Positions 34,761 through 47,104 of a DNA stretch of 64,000 nucleotides are shown here, in pieces (positions within the stretch are counted from its first letter, which is position 1; every line of letters begins with the position of its first letter). The position numbers and the translations under genes are program-made. A model generated the notes under the pieces. It saw only the letters and a list, made by a program, of their open reading frames with translations. It was not told where the DNA came from and made no database searches. The stretch is taken from positions 1,594,276 to 1,658,275 of the forward strand of contig CACRXP010000020.1 of NCBI GenBank assembly GCA_902702965.1, given 5' to 3'. The DNA comes from Spirometra erinaceieuropaei (lineage: Eukaryota; Platyhelminthes; Cestoda; Diphyllobothriidea; Diphyllobothriidae).

Positions 34761-36799
34761 ACCCCCGTAGGGCGTCGTGACACCCTGCTCTCGGGCAGAT
34801 TCATCTTTATAGTTGCGGGCATTTTGAGTAGCACCTTTTTAGCTGGTGTAATCTTTCTAGCACATGATCGCACGACAGTTTTTAATTCCTATAACCATCT
34901 CATACTGAACGTCTAACAAAAAACCTTTATTTCTTGCCAAAGGTGTCTGAATAAATGCAGCATCTAGCGGTTTTACCAGACGGGCAGCTCGCCGTAATCG
35001 ACAGCACGTGACACCGTGACGTAACATTCGGTTTTATTAGCAAGGCACCCACGGAAGGCAAATTTTTGACAGTGCTGCGGTATAAACAAGCTGCATTCCC
35101 TGAATGTTATTGTACGCTGGCGAGAGGACGGCTGTACCCACAGATCAACCCATCAAAAGAACACTTGAAACTCAGAGGACTTACATTTTCCGAGTTTCGT
35201 TTAAGTTCCTAGATGACGGACTGCAAATACTTGTTCCCTGGAAATTGTGAATAGCTGGGTAATTTCACTGAAGGACAGCCTGCTCATAAACAAACAGTCT
35301 GAGAAATTTACCGACAAGGACAATCCAAGAGAAATTACAGCTCCGGAAATACCTTGGAGCACCTACCCCTCTTTCGGGATGGGTACTGCGTCAAGTGAGA
35401 TCAAACAACGGCTTCGAGGCACGATTCGGTGGATATTCACCAGTCTACACTTAAGGTTCCTATGATTTGGAACGGCCATCCACGTTAGACTACTTAAAGA
35501 CGCATCATGCTTTTGAGCTCCAGCGTAGTCGCACATACAAAACTGCCAGAGGCAAGCAAAAACAGTCAGTCAACTGAGCCAACCCCAAAGTGATCTTTTA
35601 GAAAACAAACAATTCGGTATTGAGAAACTCCACAACAAAGCTACTTATCAAGTCTAACAACGACGTTATAGGCCCTGCTAGGAGAAACAAAAACCGTCGC
35701 CAATGTCACCCGGAAGCCGCGGTGACACTGGGGATATAGCCGGAGGTGCGCGAGACTATGCATCACGTAGCTCACTGCCAAGATACGAATGCCTGACGTC
35801 AAAAATACCTCTTCCCAACTACCCAAGTTCCCCTCCTCCATTCCACGCGACACCGACTGCTGCTTCATGCTGTGTGACCTCGATCAGGCCTGACGATTTG
35901 ACCTTGTAATCCCAACTCGCTCACCTGCGTCACTCGTCCCCTGAGGTCGGAAAATATTCGCCATGAGTGTGCTTGTGCTTTCCGTTTATGAACAAGGAGG
36001 GTCAGCATTTGAAGTATGTGTCGCGCTGCTTGTCATACAATCATGCCAGTGTCGTTACTTTTTTCTTGTTTAAATTTATGTTATGGAAACCGTATTTCAG
36101 AGCACAAGAAGGGACCGTGGGACGAATGGCCATTAGGAGAATGTAGCTAGTAACGTTGCTGTGCAATTTTCAGCACGCCATCTTCAATATTCCACCTTCG
36201 TCATAAAATTGGAATAAAACCAACGCTCGTTATTGACTGCATCCGCGTGCCTTCAACAATGTCTTATTTGCAATACACGGCGCTTCGAATTGCCCCGGTT
36301 TCCCGAATAAATTATTAATTCAGCGCACATTAATAATACACCGACTGTACATTTTCGCTAGTCCCTTGTAAGCCCAGTCGTTGATTATTTATTTTGCGAT
36401 CAGGGCCAGGGATTGCTAACGATCCCCATACAACCAGTGTTTTTTTCTTAACTTCCAGAAAATATTTTACCGGATGACATGGGCTATTTTACCTTGTTTA
36501 ATTGCTGAGGAAATTAATGCGCGAATTTAGAATAAATTCTTCGGAGCAGACCGTTTCATGCATGGTCCGAAAGGTGATATGAATATTTGAGCTAAAATCC
36601 ATTAGCTACCACGGAATAACCGCGTTATATTCACAAACCACCAACAGGCAGCCAATATAAAACTGGAGTTCGTATACAAGAAAACACAGGGGGAAATATG
36701 GGGGATCCAATGGTGAGCCGAACCCCTCGCAGCTGCGTCAGGCAGCGTCACAAGATCGGCGAAATACATGCGTGTCCGGGAATTCACCCATTATTTTCA

Positions 36800-37530
36800 T
36801 ATTTTATGCTTGAAGAAAGTGTGCATTTCGGTTTTAAAAAGTTTTTCATTTCCCGAATAATTTTCAGGTTAATCTTCCATTGCATCAGCATTTAGCAATT
36901 TCAGTCTACAAGGTACATGCTTTCCGCCTAAATAAACTCATATATTCCTATATGCCTTTAAGAAGATACCACATAAATTTCATGAAATTTTGCAATGCAT
37001 TCGGACTGTGCTGTAAATTTAATGAGGAGCATTAGTAAACGGACGTGTGCGGTCTCGCATGCATGGTCATCGCACGGTTTTAAAAATTTCATAATTCGAA
37101 ACTTTTTTAAAAACAAAATATACATCTTTTTCGGGCATAAAATATAGGGAAAATGTGATTTCCTATCAAATGAGGAAAAGTACGCATATTTAGGGCATGC
37201 TCTGTATAACATATATTTGAATTTAAAGAGACCATCGAAAATCAATAGGAAAAATGCATGCTATTTAAGTAGTCATTTTTACATAGCGTGGTGTCTGCTG
37301 GAGGTCAAAAAGAAGTACATTCAATAGCAGACATCCTGCCGATTCCGAAATGTTGTAGGGTTATGCCGCCAGATAGTCAGTATAAGAACCTCTCTTAAGT
37401 AATCCTTCCTAATCGGAGACGCATTCTAGAATTTTGGCCAACATTTAATGAGATCGGTCAGGCACTGTATATATATGCAGAAACGTGACCGAATTCCGTC
37501 AGTGACCAGTCCGCATTTGCGATAACTGTT
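36800..37530. other. AT-rich spacer, no gene recognised
   Basis: Sequence between the end of the inverted duplication and an R2 copy. It has no family-level similarity and only small AT-driven frames. Confidence 0.4.
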
Positions 37531-37534
37531 GGTG

Positions 37535-38065
37535 ATGTGACACGTGAAATGGAGCGTGTCCCCCCAAACGGACCATGTGGTAGATGCGCTGGACCAACAC
37601 GGGTGTCATATCGGATTCTGGCAGGCGCTTACGGATTTGCACACCATAATAGGTGTCCACGTTTCGCAGGTACGACGGCGGACCCGGTTGCCGGCGGACG
37701 TCGCGCACACTGGGACCCCTGATGTCCTCCCCCCGTTAATATTGTTGGTCAAAAATCTGGTTCTTTGGTATGTGGACCAGGGGGTGGGGAGTGGAGCGCC
37801 AAGGTGCGGGCTCGACCGTTCCATCCACCTGCGCCCTCGCGCGCCCCCGGTCTTCTCGACTCTGTCTTGATACCGGGTCCAGGTGGGCGAGGAGGAGGAG
37901 AGAGTGTGGTAGATGCTGCGAAAGTCTACTATCACTGTAATCTTATTCACGCACAAGTCGCTGTCCCTGCTCTCACCTTGCTGTCGAGCACACGGTGGAC
38001 GTAGTCGAAATCGATGGTCGAACTGTCGGAATGGAGGGCGCACGCTACTGGTGTACGGCTGAGGA
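37535..38065 (+). repeat. Repeat R2, copy
   Basis: It follows the R2 order: GTAGATGCGCTGG, TTGTTGGTCAAAAATCTGGT, GTGTGGACCAGGGGG-like, CCATCCACCTGCGCCCTCG, TCTGTCTTGATACCGGGTCC, GTAGATGCTGCGAAAGTC and a terminal GAACTGTCGGAATGG. The segment 37580-37730 is less similar than in the other copies. Open frames on both strands are repeat sequence. Confidence 0.7.
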
Positions 38066-38069
38066 TTCG

Positions 38070-39260
38070 TGCCCTGTGTGCTTTGTGTGTGAGGCCCGAA
38101 GTGAGGTGACGCTCGATTCCGTACAGCCTGGATCAGACTAAGTTTATGTTACTACATACCTTCATGTTGACTGCTGGAAGTTCCATACGACGCCTAATCA
38201 AGCTAATGCCTACATGTCATTGTTCCTGTAAGTTCGGGTCATTTTGTTGCACACCTCGACATCTCCCCGTGATCCAGCGAAGTCACATGCGTAGCTACTG
38301 TCCAACCTACATCAGACGACAGAGAGAGAGGCAGGTTAGTCACAAAGTCCCACTTCCGACTCATGATGTTGATATCACCTTGCCCATTCACGGAATACCT
38401 GACTCACGTAATTTAATGTCCGTTTACGACATTCAGAGTTGAATACGGTGTCTGACTGTTAAGGACATCTGCCAGCTCCACAATCAACATGAATCACCGC
38501 GCGGGTGACGAACGATGTTCACTCCTAACACTGAGCGACCCGTTACTTCCACCCTGTACTAACGGTTCATGGGTTAGTCCGTGGACACGTTTAAATGAGA
38601 CTTATAGAACATCAATTCTTCCTGAGATAAGCAAGAACGCAGAATATCCACTCTTGTTCGTATTTTTCCTTGCCACAGCGCATACTAACTGTGGCGCCAA
38701 ATGATTGCCATTGACGTTCCAAAGCTTAGTGAAGTATTTCCAGCTAGCCGTTCGCAATAATCTAGAACATAAGGTCGACGTGGAAGCCCACCAATAGGAT
38801 GTGCGCAGGTAGATATCCAGTATCATTGCAGTGCTCGCCGAAACTGTTAAGTGCCCTGTCAGCCCAAAGTCCTGAAAACACCCTGCGGACGTTTCCGGTG
38901 CGTAGTCATTCGAACCCGTGTCAAGGCAATCACAGCCGCTCTTGCGTCGTCTACTACAACAAGAGTCACAAACCGACATCGTGGACTACCTCCGCCTTAG
39001 GAATGACTTGATGTTTCATTAATTGCTCTGACTAAACCAGCGGTTCTCGGCGGCAGGGGCATCAGATAACGGTTCTGCACAGTATGCATACCCCATTCTG
39101 GTGTCTTCCATCTTTTGCGACTATTCGGGACCTGATCTACTGCTCGTGGGCAGCTGAAAAATACACAAAAAATCGACGTTGTAGCTCCTTTAGCACGGAT
39201 TCTGTTAAACGACATACAAAAGGGACCTCGGCAATTGGCTATAAGTTGTTCATATAACAA
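38070..39260. other. No gene recognised
   Basis: Open frames of 70-125 aa occur (for example 38602-38979 minus), but none has a domain motif or a partner elsewhere in the window. Confidence 0.4.
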
Positions 39261-39265
39261 GAGGA

Positions 39266-39465
39266 TTGTAGATCAGAGGTGGTATGCATTCCGAGTGGAT
39301 ATCATGAAAAATAGAAGACGTTCTTCGGAAAAGTTGAGCTGGTGACACCAACCCGTCGTCAGACGAAATGAAAACACGGGAGAAAGGTAGGTTGTTACAG
39401 TAGACCAGTTGGTGATAGGACAGAAAGACAACTGACGTGTGAGGGGGGTGCTGCCGAGGTCATGG
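39266..39465 (-). repeat. PLE pseudo-LTR, 3' copy
   Basis: Direct repeat of 41892-42094: TTGTAGATCAGAGGTGGTAT ... ATCATGAAAAATAGAAGACG ... CCAACCCGTCGTCAGACGAA ... CTGCCGAGGTCATGG. On the minus strand it contains CTGACGA (39362-39356) and a GGTTGG/CCAGCT-type stem. The expected GAAA box is replaced by GAAG, so it is hammerhead-like but probably not functional. Confidence 0.8.
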
Positions 39466-41891
39466 TAGGTCCCTGAATGAGGGGAGGAGGGAGAGAAGGC
39501 GGGAACAACTACAGCACACTGTGCTGGAGGGGGAGGGTGGGTGGGGAATCAGTTGGAATGCGGGCGGCTGTATTCACGGGCGTTGATGCGTGATTAGGGC
39601 AGGGGGCAGTCAGTCGTGAAAGTAGACCCTCGTAATGGGCATAAAAGTCAGCCTGGCGGTTGATACTACCCGCATTGGAGTACCAGGCCTCGAGAAATTC
39701 CCTCGCTCGCTTTGTGTTAGCCATGGCGACGACCTCAGTGCCATCCCAATTGAATCGGTGGTCGTACTCGACTGAATGGGCAAAGACGAGGGACAGGGAG
39801 TCTCGCCGACGGATGGCTAATTTGTGTTCGTTGATACGGGTGCCCAGGAGTTGACCCGTATGCCCAACATACACGCAAGAGCCATTGGCGCACGGGATGC
39901 GATAAATTACATTCATTTGTTGCTCTTTGGGGATGGGATCCTTCACTCGAGATAATGCTGCGCGTGGTGAAGATGCCGGTTTGTGGGCAGCGTGAATACC
40001 CAAGCGGCTGAACTGCCGGGCGATTATTTCAGAAGTTCCACGTACAAATGGCAAGGAGTAGAACTTTCGTGTCACAATCGCTCCGTTGGGGGGTGGGACC
40101 TTGCGACTGTGTCTGGTGCCTGAGGCAGTTCTTTAGGAAACTGATCGGATATCCGTTAGAGCGGAATAACCAATACAGGTGGGCAAGCCCGTTGTTCAGG
40201 AGATCGTTGCTGTTGCAATAACGGTAAGCCCGGTGGAACAGGGTTCGGACGCAGCTTCTTTTGTGAGCTGCAGGGTGGTTGCTTCCATAGTTGAGGATAA
40301 TCTCAGAATTAGAGTCTTTCCTATGGACGCTTGTTGCTAGGCTACCATCGCTCAACTTTTGTATCCTCACTTCCAGAAACGGCAAGCTGTCTCCAATTGC
40401 CTCTTCGCGGGTAAACTGTATGGCAGGGAAGACGTCATTAAGTCTCTGGTGAAGCCGTTCGACCTCGCAGGTCTTTATTATGACCAAGGTGTCATCAACG
40501 TAGCGAAGCCATAGTTTTGGCTTGATAGTTTGGAAAACTACCTCTTCTGGTCGCTGCAACACTATTTCGGCGAGCAGTCCTGATATTGGTGGACCCATCG
40601 GCGTTCCCTTTACTTGTTGATTGTACCTATTATCGAATTTACAATAGTTCCTAAGGCAAAGATTTAGCAGTTCTGCAACTTGCTGCGTTGGGATCTCAGT
40701 AGGATTGTTCTGTAGGCGTTGGGTTGCCTATTCACTTGTCAAATCGTGTTGTATGGAAGCAAACAAGGCAACGACGTCAAAGGACAGTACTTACTTTGAG
40801 GCCTTGTACCCTGCGGAGGACTGCTTGAGAGTTGCTAATGCTGTAGTCCGATCCATGAGTGAGCCGCTTCAGATGATTGTATAACCACTTAGCTATATTG
40901 TAAGCGGGTGATCTGATGAGTAGCGCTATAATCCTCAGCGGGACATCCACTTTGTGCACTTTTGGGAGGCCATACGCGTGTGCGATATGGGGATCACTGG
41001 GGGTCATCAACTTGGAGTCATCTGGACCGATAACTTTCAGACGAGCGAGCTCATTAACCTTCTTCTTGATGGCTGCGGTTTGCTTTTTAGTTGGGTCTCC
41101 GGCCAGAAGAGTATAGGCCTCCATGTCACTGAAGGTTTCATTCGCCTTGTTAACGTATTCAAATTTGTCCATGATGACAGTAGCGCCACCCTTGTCAGTG
41201 GGAACAACGACGATACGGTGATCCGACTTCAATGAACGCAATCCTTGCGCTTCTTCGGCCGGTAGATTTTGTTGATATCTTTTTTGCCGGTGGCGCAGCC
41301 TCTTTTGTTCGCGCGCATTTCTTCCGGAAGGTTGGAGGCCAGTAGAATGGATTCAAGCCCAGCAAGGAAGTCGGTAGGTGAGGCATCCGTATGATTAAAT
41401 CCTATTCCCTTTGATAGGAGGGTGATTTCCGCAGGTGAGAGACTCCTCTTCGATAGGTTGACAACTCTCGTGGCCAAATTCCCTTCGTTCGTAGGACGGA
41501 GAAGTGATTAAAGTTTCTCCTGGAGATCAAGTCTCTTCTTCAGTCTTGCACCTTTGGTGGTGGCACTAATTCTTTGCTGCACATCCTCGAATATGTAATT
41601 AGGTAGCTCTGAAGCACACTGATTTCATAGGTCAGTAAATTTTGCTTCGACTTTGCGGAGGCGATTGTGGACGTCAGATATTATAGCACTCAAAACACGT
41701 TATCCGGATTTGCGCGCAAGAAATCTCCCGATCTCATTCGGCAACGTCGGTTTGAAACGAAGAGACTTCGGTACCACAGGGTGATCGCGACATCGGTGGA
41801 GGAAAGTCAGTTGTTCGCAAGTCATTGCATGTCTGTGTGTGAATTTTTCCCAACGTCTGGTAAAAATAAGCGTTTGACGCCCAAATATACG

Positions 41892-42094
41892 TTGTAGATC
41901 AGAGGTAGTATGCATTCCGAGTGAATATCATGAAAAATAGAAGACGTTCTTCGGAAAAGTCGAGCTGGTGTCACCAACCCGTCGTCAGACGAAATGAAAA
42001 CATGGGAGAAAGTTAGGTTGTCACAGTAGACCAGTTGGTGTGATAGGACAGACAGACCACTGACGTGTGAGGGGGGAGGCTGCCGAGGTCATGG
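41892..42094 (-). repeat. PLE pseudo-LTR, 5' copy
   Basis: Direct repeat of 39266-39465. It carries CTGACGA (41988-41982, minus strand). The PLE start codon at 41915 lies within it, as is usual for PLE terminal repeats that extend into the 5' coding region. Confidence 0.8.
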
Positions 42095-42099
42095 ATTGT

Positions 42100-43880
42100 T
42101 GATTGACAGAGTCAACAGTTGATGTAGGGTGCCAGTTAAAAGCTGATTGGCTGTTCATTGTGTCAGTCATTCAAATATTCACTGAAGATCGTATCAGTGA
42201 AAGTGATGTCGACCTCAAAGGTAACCTTATGACATGCAACCCGTTAGAACCTCAAATGGCAGGCTAGTTTACCGTCATAAGTAGGAGAGAAATTGTACTG
42301 ACGATGCGACTGGCATTTATTGAGAAAACTAGATTGTCCAGGATAAACGTGGCGTTATGCGACAAGGCGATAATTGCCCCAAAGCAGGATTTTCGCAGGC
42401 AAGACGTCCACTAGGTTGCAGAACAGAGCTGGAGCCGAAATAACTCGTCCTATATTTTTTGCAGTCATTTCGTTGTGGCCCGCACAGGCCTTTGTGCTCG
42501 TTGAAGCACTTATTGAACCACCAAAAATGATAGATTTGACAAGCAAAAGAAGAGAGAGAGAGTCCGTTCCTGCAATTTGGTTCACTTGGTTCATCACAAA
42601 AGTCGTCCCTTTGTTTTTTATGGTGCTATCTCTAGCACGCTTAGTCGACACCCCCGCATCCACTTCAGATGTGTAGACAACGTTCTTTGCGGGAAGGTGT
42701 GAAGTGACCGTCAGTTTCGATGTATTGTCTGATCATTTATTTCTGTGCGATGAGGCTTTTTGCTATATTCTACGAAGAGACTTATAGTGATGAAACAGGA
42801 CTTTGTTTATATCATTGATCGGTTTACACCACTAATTCCATGCTAACTTCGACTTTTAATGCGTGACCAGTTTAAACGGATCTGGGATATCGTTCTCGCT
42901 TTATATGGCAAAACTGTGCATCTTCTGTAATGAAGACCCTGAATTCCGATCAGCGCCTGCCTGTTTACATTCATAACCACATCCATTCAGAGTTTACTCT
43001 TCTTCTTCTTCCTCTTTTGCTTCTTCTTCTTCTTCTTCTTCTTCTTCTTCTTCTTCTTCTTCTTCTTCTCTTCCTCCCTCGCTTATCTCCTCAACGTCAT
43101 TTGAGTCTTATAATGTCACCCAGTATCTCACTGACTCATCTGGCAGTGTAAGCTGAGCTATACGTTTTTCCCAACGCGACCTGAATCCTTTTAGTTTGTT
43201 TTTACTCCTCACCATCCAACTCATCGCCTACACCCACCCTTAACTCCCAGCCTCCTCACCCTTCCCCCTCTTTCGTGTAGCATAGAACATCGCTGAGTTA
43301 GCGGACAAATACAAGAATCAAGAAGGCGCCACTCGATCGTGACTGAAACACACCTGCCAAACAGATGCCCAAAGCACAACTTTTAAACATTTTAAACTTC
43401 ATACCTGTTCCATACATTGCCGCCACCGCATTGGTTACATAAATTACTCGGTTTTTGTACACTTGCGTCAACAAATGTATTGTTTTTTTTAAAACTCTCG
43501 TCGCTCCGTCCTCATTCAGTCTGAACTTGGCAATTTAATTGGTGTGAAGGCGGTAGACAGGCAGAGTTGAAAAACTGGCCCGCCCAATGAGATGCGGCAT
43601 CGATTAAGGAGGCAGTTTATCTTTCCCTTGCCGTGCCTACGAGTTCGAGGAAAATTGGCATCTAATTTGAAGGCGCGACATGACGGCCCAGCTGGGTGCT
43701 TGTATATTAGGCAAACAGTTTCGCTTTAGTCCGTAAAGCTAAAAAATATCAAATCTCCTGCACTTCGAACGGACTAAAAATGGCTCCTAGCTTTAGATGC
43801 GGTACTCTAGGCAATTACTCACTATTTTCAGGAGACGCAAGGTATTTCCCATGCGCACGCGATGTATAGTGTTCCTCAGG
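42100..43880. other. No gene recognised; (TTC)n at 42998-43070
   Basis: Includes a TTC microsatellite of about 70 bases with a CTCTTTTGC interruption. The remaining sequence has no recognised repeat or coding family. Confidence 0.45.
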
Positions 43881-43884
43881 TCGA

Positions 43885-44215
43885 AAACGTTGTCCGAGTG
43901 AGTTTGTTGTTAGGGCTTCGATGAGCTTGTGGCAGTTTGCGTCTCCTCGCCCTCCGCTGCCGTCCCGTCCGCCTCACACTCCGTGTCGATAAGCCGCTGG
44001 GACGCGCGAGTGCTCGAAGCCAATCAACGCTGTCCCCACTATGATTGGTTGGCGACGCGGACACAACGAGGGGCGCACACACGCGCGGACAACACCTCGA
44101 AGGCGGACACAGACAACAGCTTGCTTGGAGCTCGCTCGCAGCGACTGCCTACAGAGCCCTTGTGTACGCACTTCCTCAGGCAGTAAAGGTTGTCCAACTC
44201 AAACCGTCCTCCCTG
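43885..44215. other. GC-rich segment with overlapping spurious frames
   Basis: Locally GC-rich (GTCTCCTCGCCCTCCGCTGC, GACGCGGACACAACGAGGGG) with open frames on both strands that are not supported by motifs. It could be a CpG-rich regulatory or repeat segment, but nothing decides this. Confidence 0.3.
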
Positions 44216-44754
44216 ACTTTTGATTGGGAATCTTTATCTTGTCGACCACACACCGTTCGGCAAGCTTGATATACGAGCATCGCATACACCTCCGCGTATG
44301 TGCACTCAGTGTCAATGGTTGCGATAACGATACTACGGTGCCGGTTCTGTCGGCTTGTAGCAACGCGAGCAGAATGTGCCAGAGTACCAGCTAGATGTAT
44401 GCGAAGATTATGATTGCTGGCCACCCTATTAAAGGTCATAGTCATCTCCAGTTTCTGAAGGGTTGTTTGAATAATATCGCTGCAGGTTCGTTGGAAAATG
44501 GTCCTCCGCATGACTGTTCAGATTGTTTTTCGATTGCGAGACTCTCCTATCCCTGAATCCTTTGACATTCTGCCCTATGACGTATCATCTTTTCGGCACC
44601 TTGGTGTTACTTCGTCCTCAAATCTCCTAGTCTCTATTTATACCGAAATAATTTTCCCTAAGATTCGTAAACTTGTTTAGTTTGACGAACGGAAGCGACT
44701 ATGCGAGTCCCAGGTTCTTGTTGCAAAGAAGATGAACGCGCGATCTCTGGGACG

Positions 44755-45165
44755 GCACATGTATTAGTCTGAGATTTCGGTCTCGCATAGGAGGCCATCA
44801 TCAGATTCTGTGTGAGTGCGGCGTCCAATGAGTAGTTTTGTAGTCAAACAAAGAAAGGGGCGAAAGGAGTGGAGGGGATGGTGTTCGTGGTAAGACGGAG
44901 TCCACGCCGTCTCAATGTGTCGTGACGGCGTTGTACCCTTGGCTGGGAATTGGGTCGCGCCTCTTGGCCGCAGGAACGGAGCGCGTGATAGCAGGGGGGT
45001 ATATCGACGTGTCTGTTGATGGAGTTGGTGTCAGACACCCAGGCCTCCAGCAGTCCTCGCCCTGCCTTATAGCTCACCCGCACTACTATCCGCGTGCTCG
45101 CGAATTTGAATTCGTGGTGTGAGTAGCTACCTGAGACAGTGGGTAATCTCTCCGTACTGCCCATT
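44755..45165 (-). pseudogene. PLE GIY-YIG C-terminal fragment with terminal hairpin motif
   Basis: The minus strand reads TRIVVRVSYKAGRGLLEAWV then SDTNSINRHVDIPPCYHALR, the end of a GIY-YIG domain like the one at 59349 (TKIVAHAGTKTGRELIEVWA). After the coding part comes CTGATGATGGCC (44804), CTCCTATGCGAG, ACCGAAATCTCAGAC and AATACA (44765-44760), then a TCCCAGAGATCGCGCG tail. The CTGATGA and GAAA boxes are both intact here. Confidence 0.8.
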
Positions 45166-45284
45166 TGCGCACCGTTATTCGCGAGCTAGACCGTCGTCCG
45201 TTCTGTCCTGCATAATGACGGGGTCAGACAGGGCATGATATCTGATAAACGACACCAGATTGTTCTCCTGCGTCTAGTCGTCCT

Positions 45285-45380
45285 TCATTTGCATGATTTT
45301 GGTACGCACGGTACGAGACCGGAATCTCAGACTAATAAATGCACTGTCCCAGTAATCGCGCGTTCGTCTTCTTTACTTGT
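45285..45380 (+). repeat. Isolated terminal hairpin motif, inverted relative to 44755
   Basis: GCATGATTTTGG, GTACGAGACCGGAATCTCAG, ACTAATAAATGC (AATAAA 45334-45339), then TGTCCCAGTAATCGCGCG and TCTTCTTTAC. This matches the tail at 44700-44804 in the opposite orientation, so the PLE fragment lies between inverted copies of its own terminus. Confidence 0.65.
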
Positions 45381-45849
45381 TTGTTTTATTCGACGTTTTG
45401 TTTCTATAATGCGCTTATATATACGCCTAAATGCTCCCCCTTATGCATTATTATTCTCATGATATTTGATTTATTTTGCTTAAAGAGATTTGCTCGTTTT
45501 AAGACGCATCCTCCGATTACTCACTTCTGTTGCCGACGTTTCTTATGTATTTTTAGCCGGTCTCATTATACGATGACATTTTATAACAGCCAAACAGGTT
45601 ACTGATCGAATTCTGCGTAATTTCGTCCATCCCCTTCACCCTGAATTAATGGCTTCGAAGTCTTCCCAGCCCATGCACTGAGTTTTCGGACAAATCTCTT
45701 ACCGTGCATCGACATACAAACATGTTGTATTACCATTTCTGCAACTATAACTCACACTTTAAGAGACCGAAATACAGGAACTGAGACTCGATCTGCGTAA
45801 TCAGCAGTAGTCTTTTTTGTCAGTTAATGCAATTCAGAATACTTCAGAA

Positions 45850-46285
45850 TCACGCTATATTTTATTAACAAAGAGGTCTATTGGAGGTGCATCATCATCA
45901 GCAGCAGAACAGGACCTCAAAGTAAGTGAAACGAACGAAAAGGGTCCGGACGTGAACAAAGGGAGGACCGTATTCATAAAACGCTGAAAAGACGAGACTT
46001 TAGGCGAAGGAAACACCCGTAATGGAACCATTCCCAACGTTTCACGAGCCTATACTTGGAAAACCGAGGTTTAACAACGAAGCTCATCCGTGATGTACTG
46101 CTACAAAGTTTTTTTGCAGATTCTCGTTACGAGGTAGCGTTTAGTTCCCAGTCACCTAAGGCTAGGAACGCCGTCTTGGCAAAAGTGCATCTATCAGTAA
46201 AGCACACAGGCGCTGCTTCTTCTAATAGTTGTACTCTAATTCTTTCGATGGGACTTGAATACGAGACATCGTTTCGATGACCGAC
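45850..46285 (-). repeat. Repeat R5, copy 2
   Basis: Inverted match of 17960-18400; blocks include CCAACGTTTCACGAGCCT, AAACGCTGAAAAGACGAGAC, CAGCAGAACAGGACCTCAAA and AGGCGCTG. Confidence 0.65.
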
Positions 46286-46289
46286 TGTG

Positions 46290-46765
46290 CACCTCCTCAT
46301 GGGTACTTCAAAGCCGACATCAAATGAACCCGCCTACATCGTCTTTAGGCAGAAAACGGTAGATTTAGAGGAAAGAGGACTTGCTCCCTGAACGTCCGAG
46401 GTTTTGTCAGTGAAGACGATATTGGCCGCTACTGGCCTCTTTTGCCAGTTAGTGTCGCAGGTGGGATATTTCCTCTTTCTGAAAGGAATATAAACGCAGC
46501 GGGGGACTCTGGTTTGGCTTGTGGATTGAGGCAGTACGCTTCGAGTGAATAGAGGTTTCACACAACTTCGTGGGTTTGGCCCTGAATTTGTGTGGCAGTT
46601 TTCTGCATACTGACGTCCCTCCAATTTGATTGACGGCCTGCAAGGTCGACACACGTATCCAGGCTAATACAGTCGACTTAACCTCGCCTAATGCAACAAG
46701 CTACTTAATAACAGGACCCCTGCGGTTACTTCATGAAATCCATGAATTTGTAGTGGTCCTAATCT
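46290..46765. other. No gene recognised
   Basis: Overlapping minus-strand frames (46334-46654 and 46449-46652) without recognisable motifs. Confidence 0.35.
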
Positions 46766-46769
46766 GAGC

Positions 46770-47080
46770 GTCTGTTGCGACGCTGTCTCTCAAGTGCGCG
46801 CCAGGGCTGTCTGACATTCGCCCACTCGGTACTCCAACTGGCCAATCAAATTCAAGGTCGAGTCAGACGTGTGCTGGCCTAAGACGCTGTGACACATTCC
46901 CTCGGACATTTGGGGCGTCGGAGATGCACAAGTCCGGCTGCCAACCGCCTCCAAGTACTTCTCCATTTAATCCGTACAGAATATGTTACCCTCCCACTGG
47001 CGTGCGCTTTATCTTTCCATTCGGGACCCGGCCTGGAGTTCGCGGTAGCCAGGGTTTCATTCTCGGCCTAGCCTGTCGCA
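46770..47080 (-). repeat. Repeat R3, copy 2
   Basis: Inverted match of 7105-7465; includes CTCCAACTGGCCAATCA, TCAGACGTGTGCTGGCC, and GGTAGCCAGGGTTTCATTCT. Confidence 0.6.
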
Positions 47081-47104
47081 AAAAATTCATTCGGCGTCCA
47101 AGCT

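Larger units (their letters stand above)
29325..36795 (-). repeat. Right arm of large inverted segmental duplication
   Basis: Reverse-complement partner of 12255-17955. It is longer because 33055-34760 is absent from the left arm; the homologous point there is GACATGCATGCGGACGCC at about 14253. It also has a longer CTC/CAT tract (31345-31455). It contains the PLE 3' fragment at 30337-31100. Frames that are open in one arm are interrupted in the other, which argues against shared coding genes. Confidence 0.85.
39266..42094 (-). mobile_element. Near-full-length Penelope-like element with pseudo-LTRs
   Basis: A minus-strand PLE is bounded by direct repeats 39266-39465 and 41892-42094, about 200 bases each and about 90% alike by eye. 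Coding order on the minus strand is: N-terminal domain from an ATG at 41915 inside the 5' pseudo-LTR (TFLHRCRDHPVVPKSLRFKP), linker (41477-41229), RT fingers with VVVPTDKGGATVIM and AYGLPKVHKVDVPLRII (41241-40777), RT palm with GTPMGPPISGLLAE and the catalytic YVDD (40598-40029), then the GIY-YIG nuclease VIYRIPCANGSCVYVGHTG (40075-39509). Parts sit in different frames, with breaks near 41250, 40785 and 40060 and stops near 41700 and 40731, so this copy is inactive. Both pseudo-LTRs carry the CTGACGA box. Confidence 0.9.

Noticed and set aside
38602..38979. 125-aa minus-strand frame
   Set aside because: No recognisable motif, no partner copy and no splice-supported neighbours.
39330..39380. 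Fully functional hammerhead ribozyme in the 39266-42094 PLE
   Set aside because: CTGACGA is present, but the GAAA box is changed to GAAG and lies too far away. Helices I and III could not be drawn.
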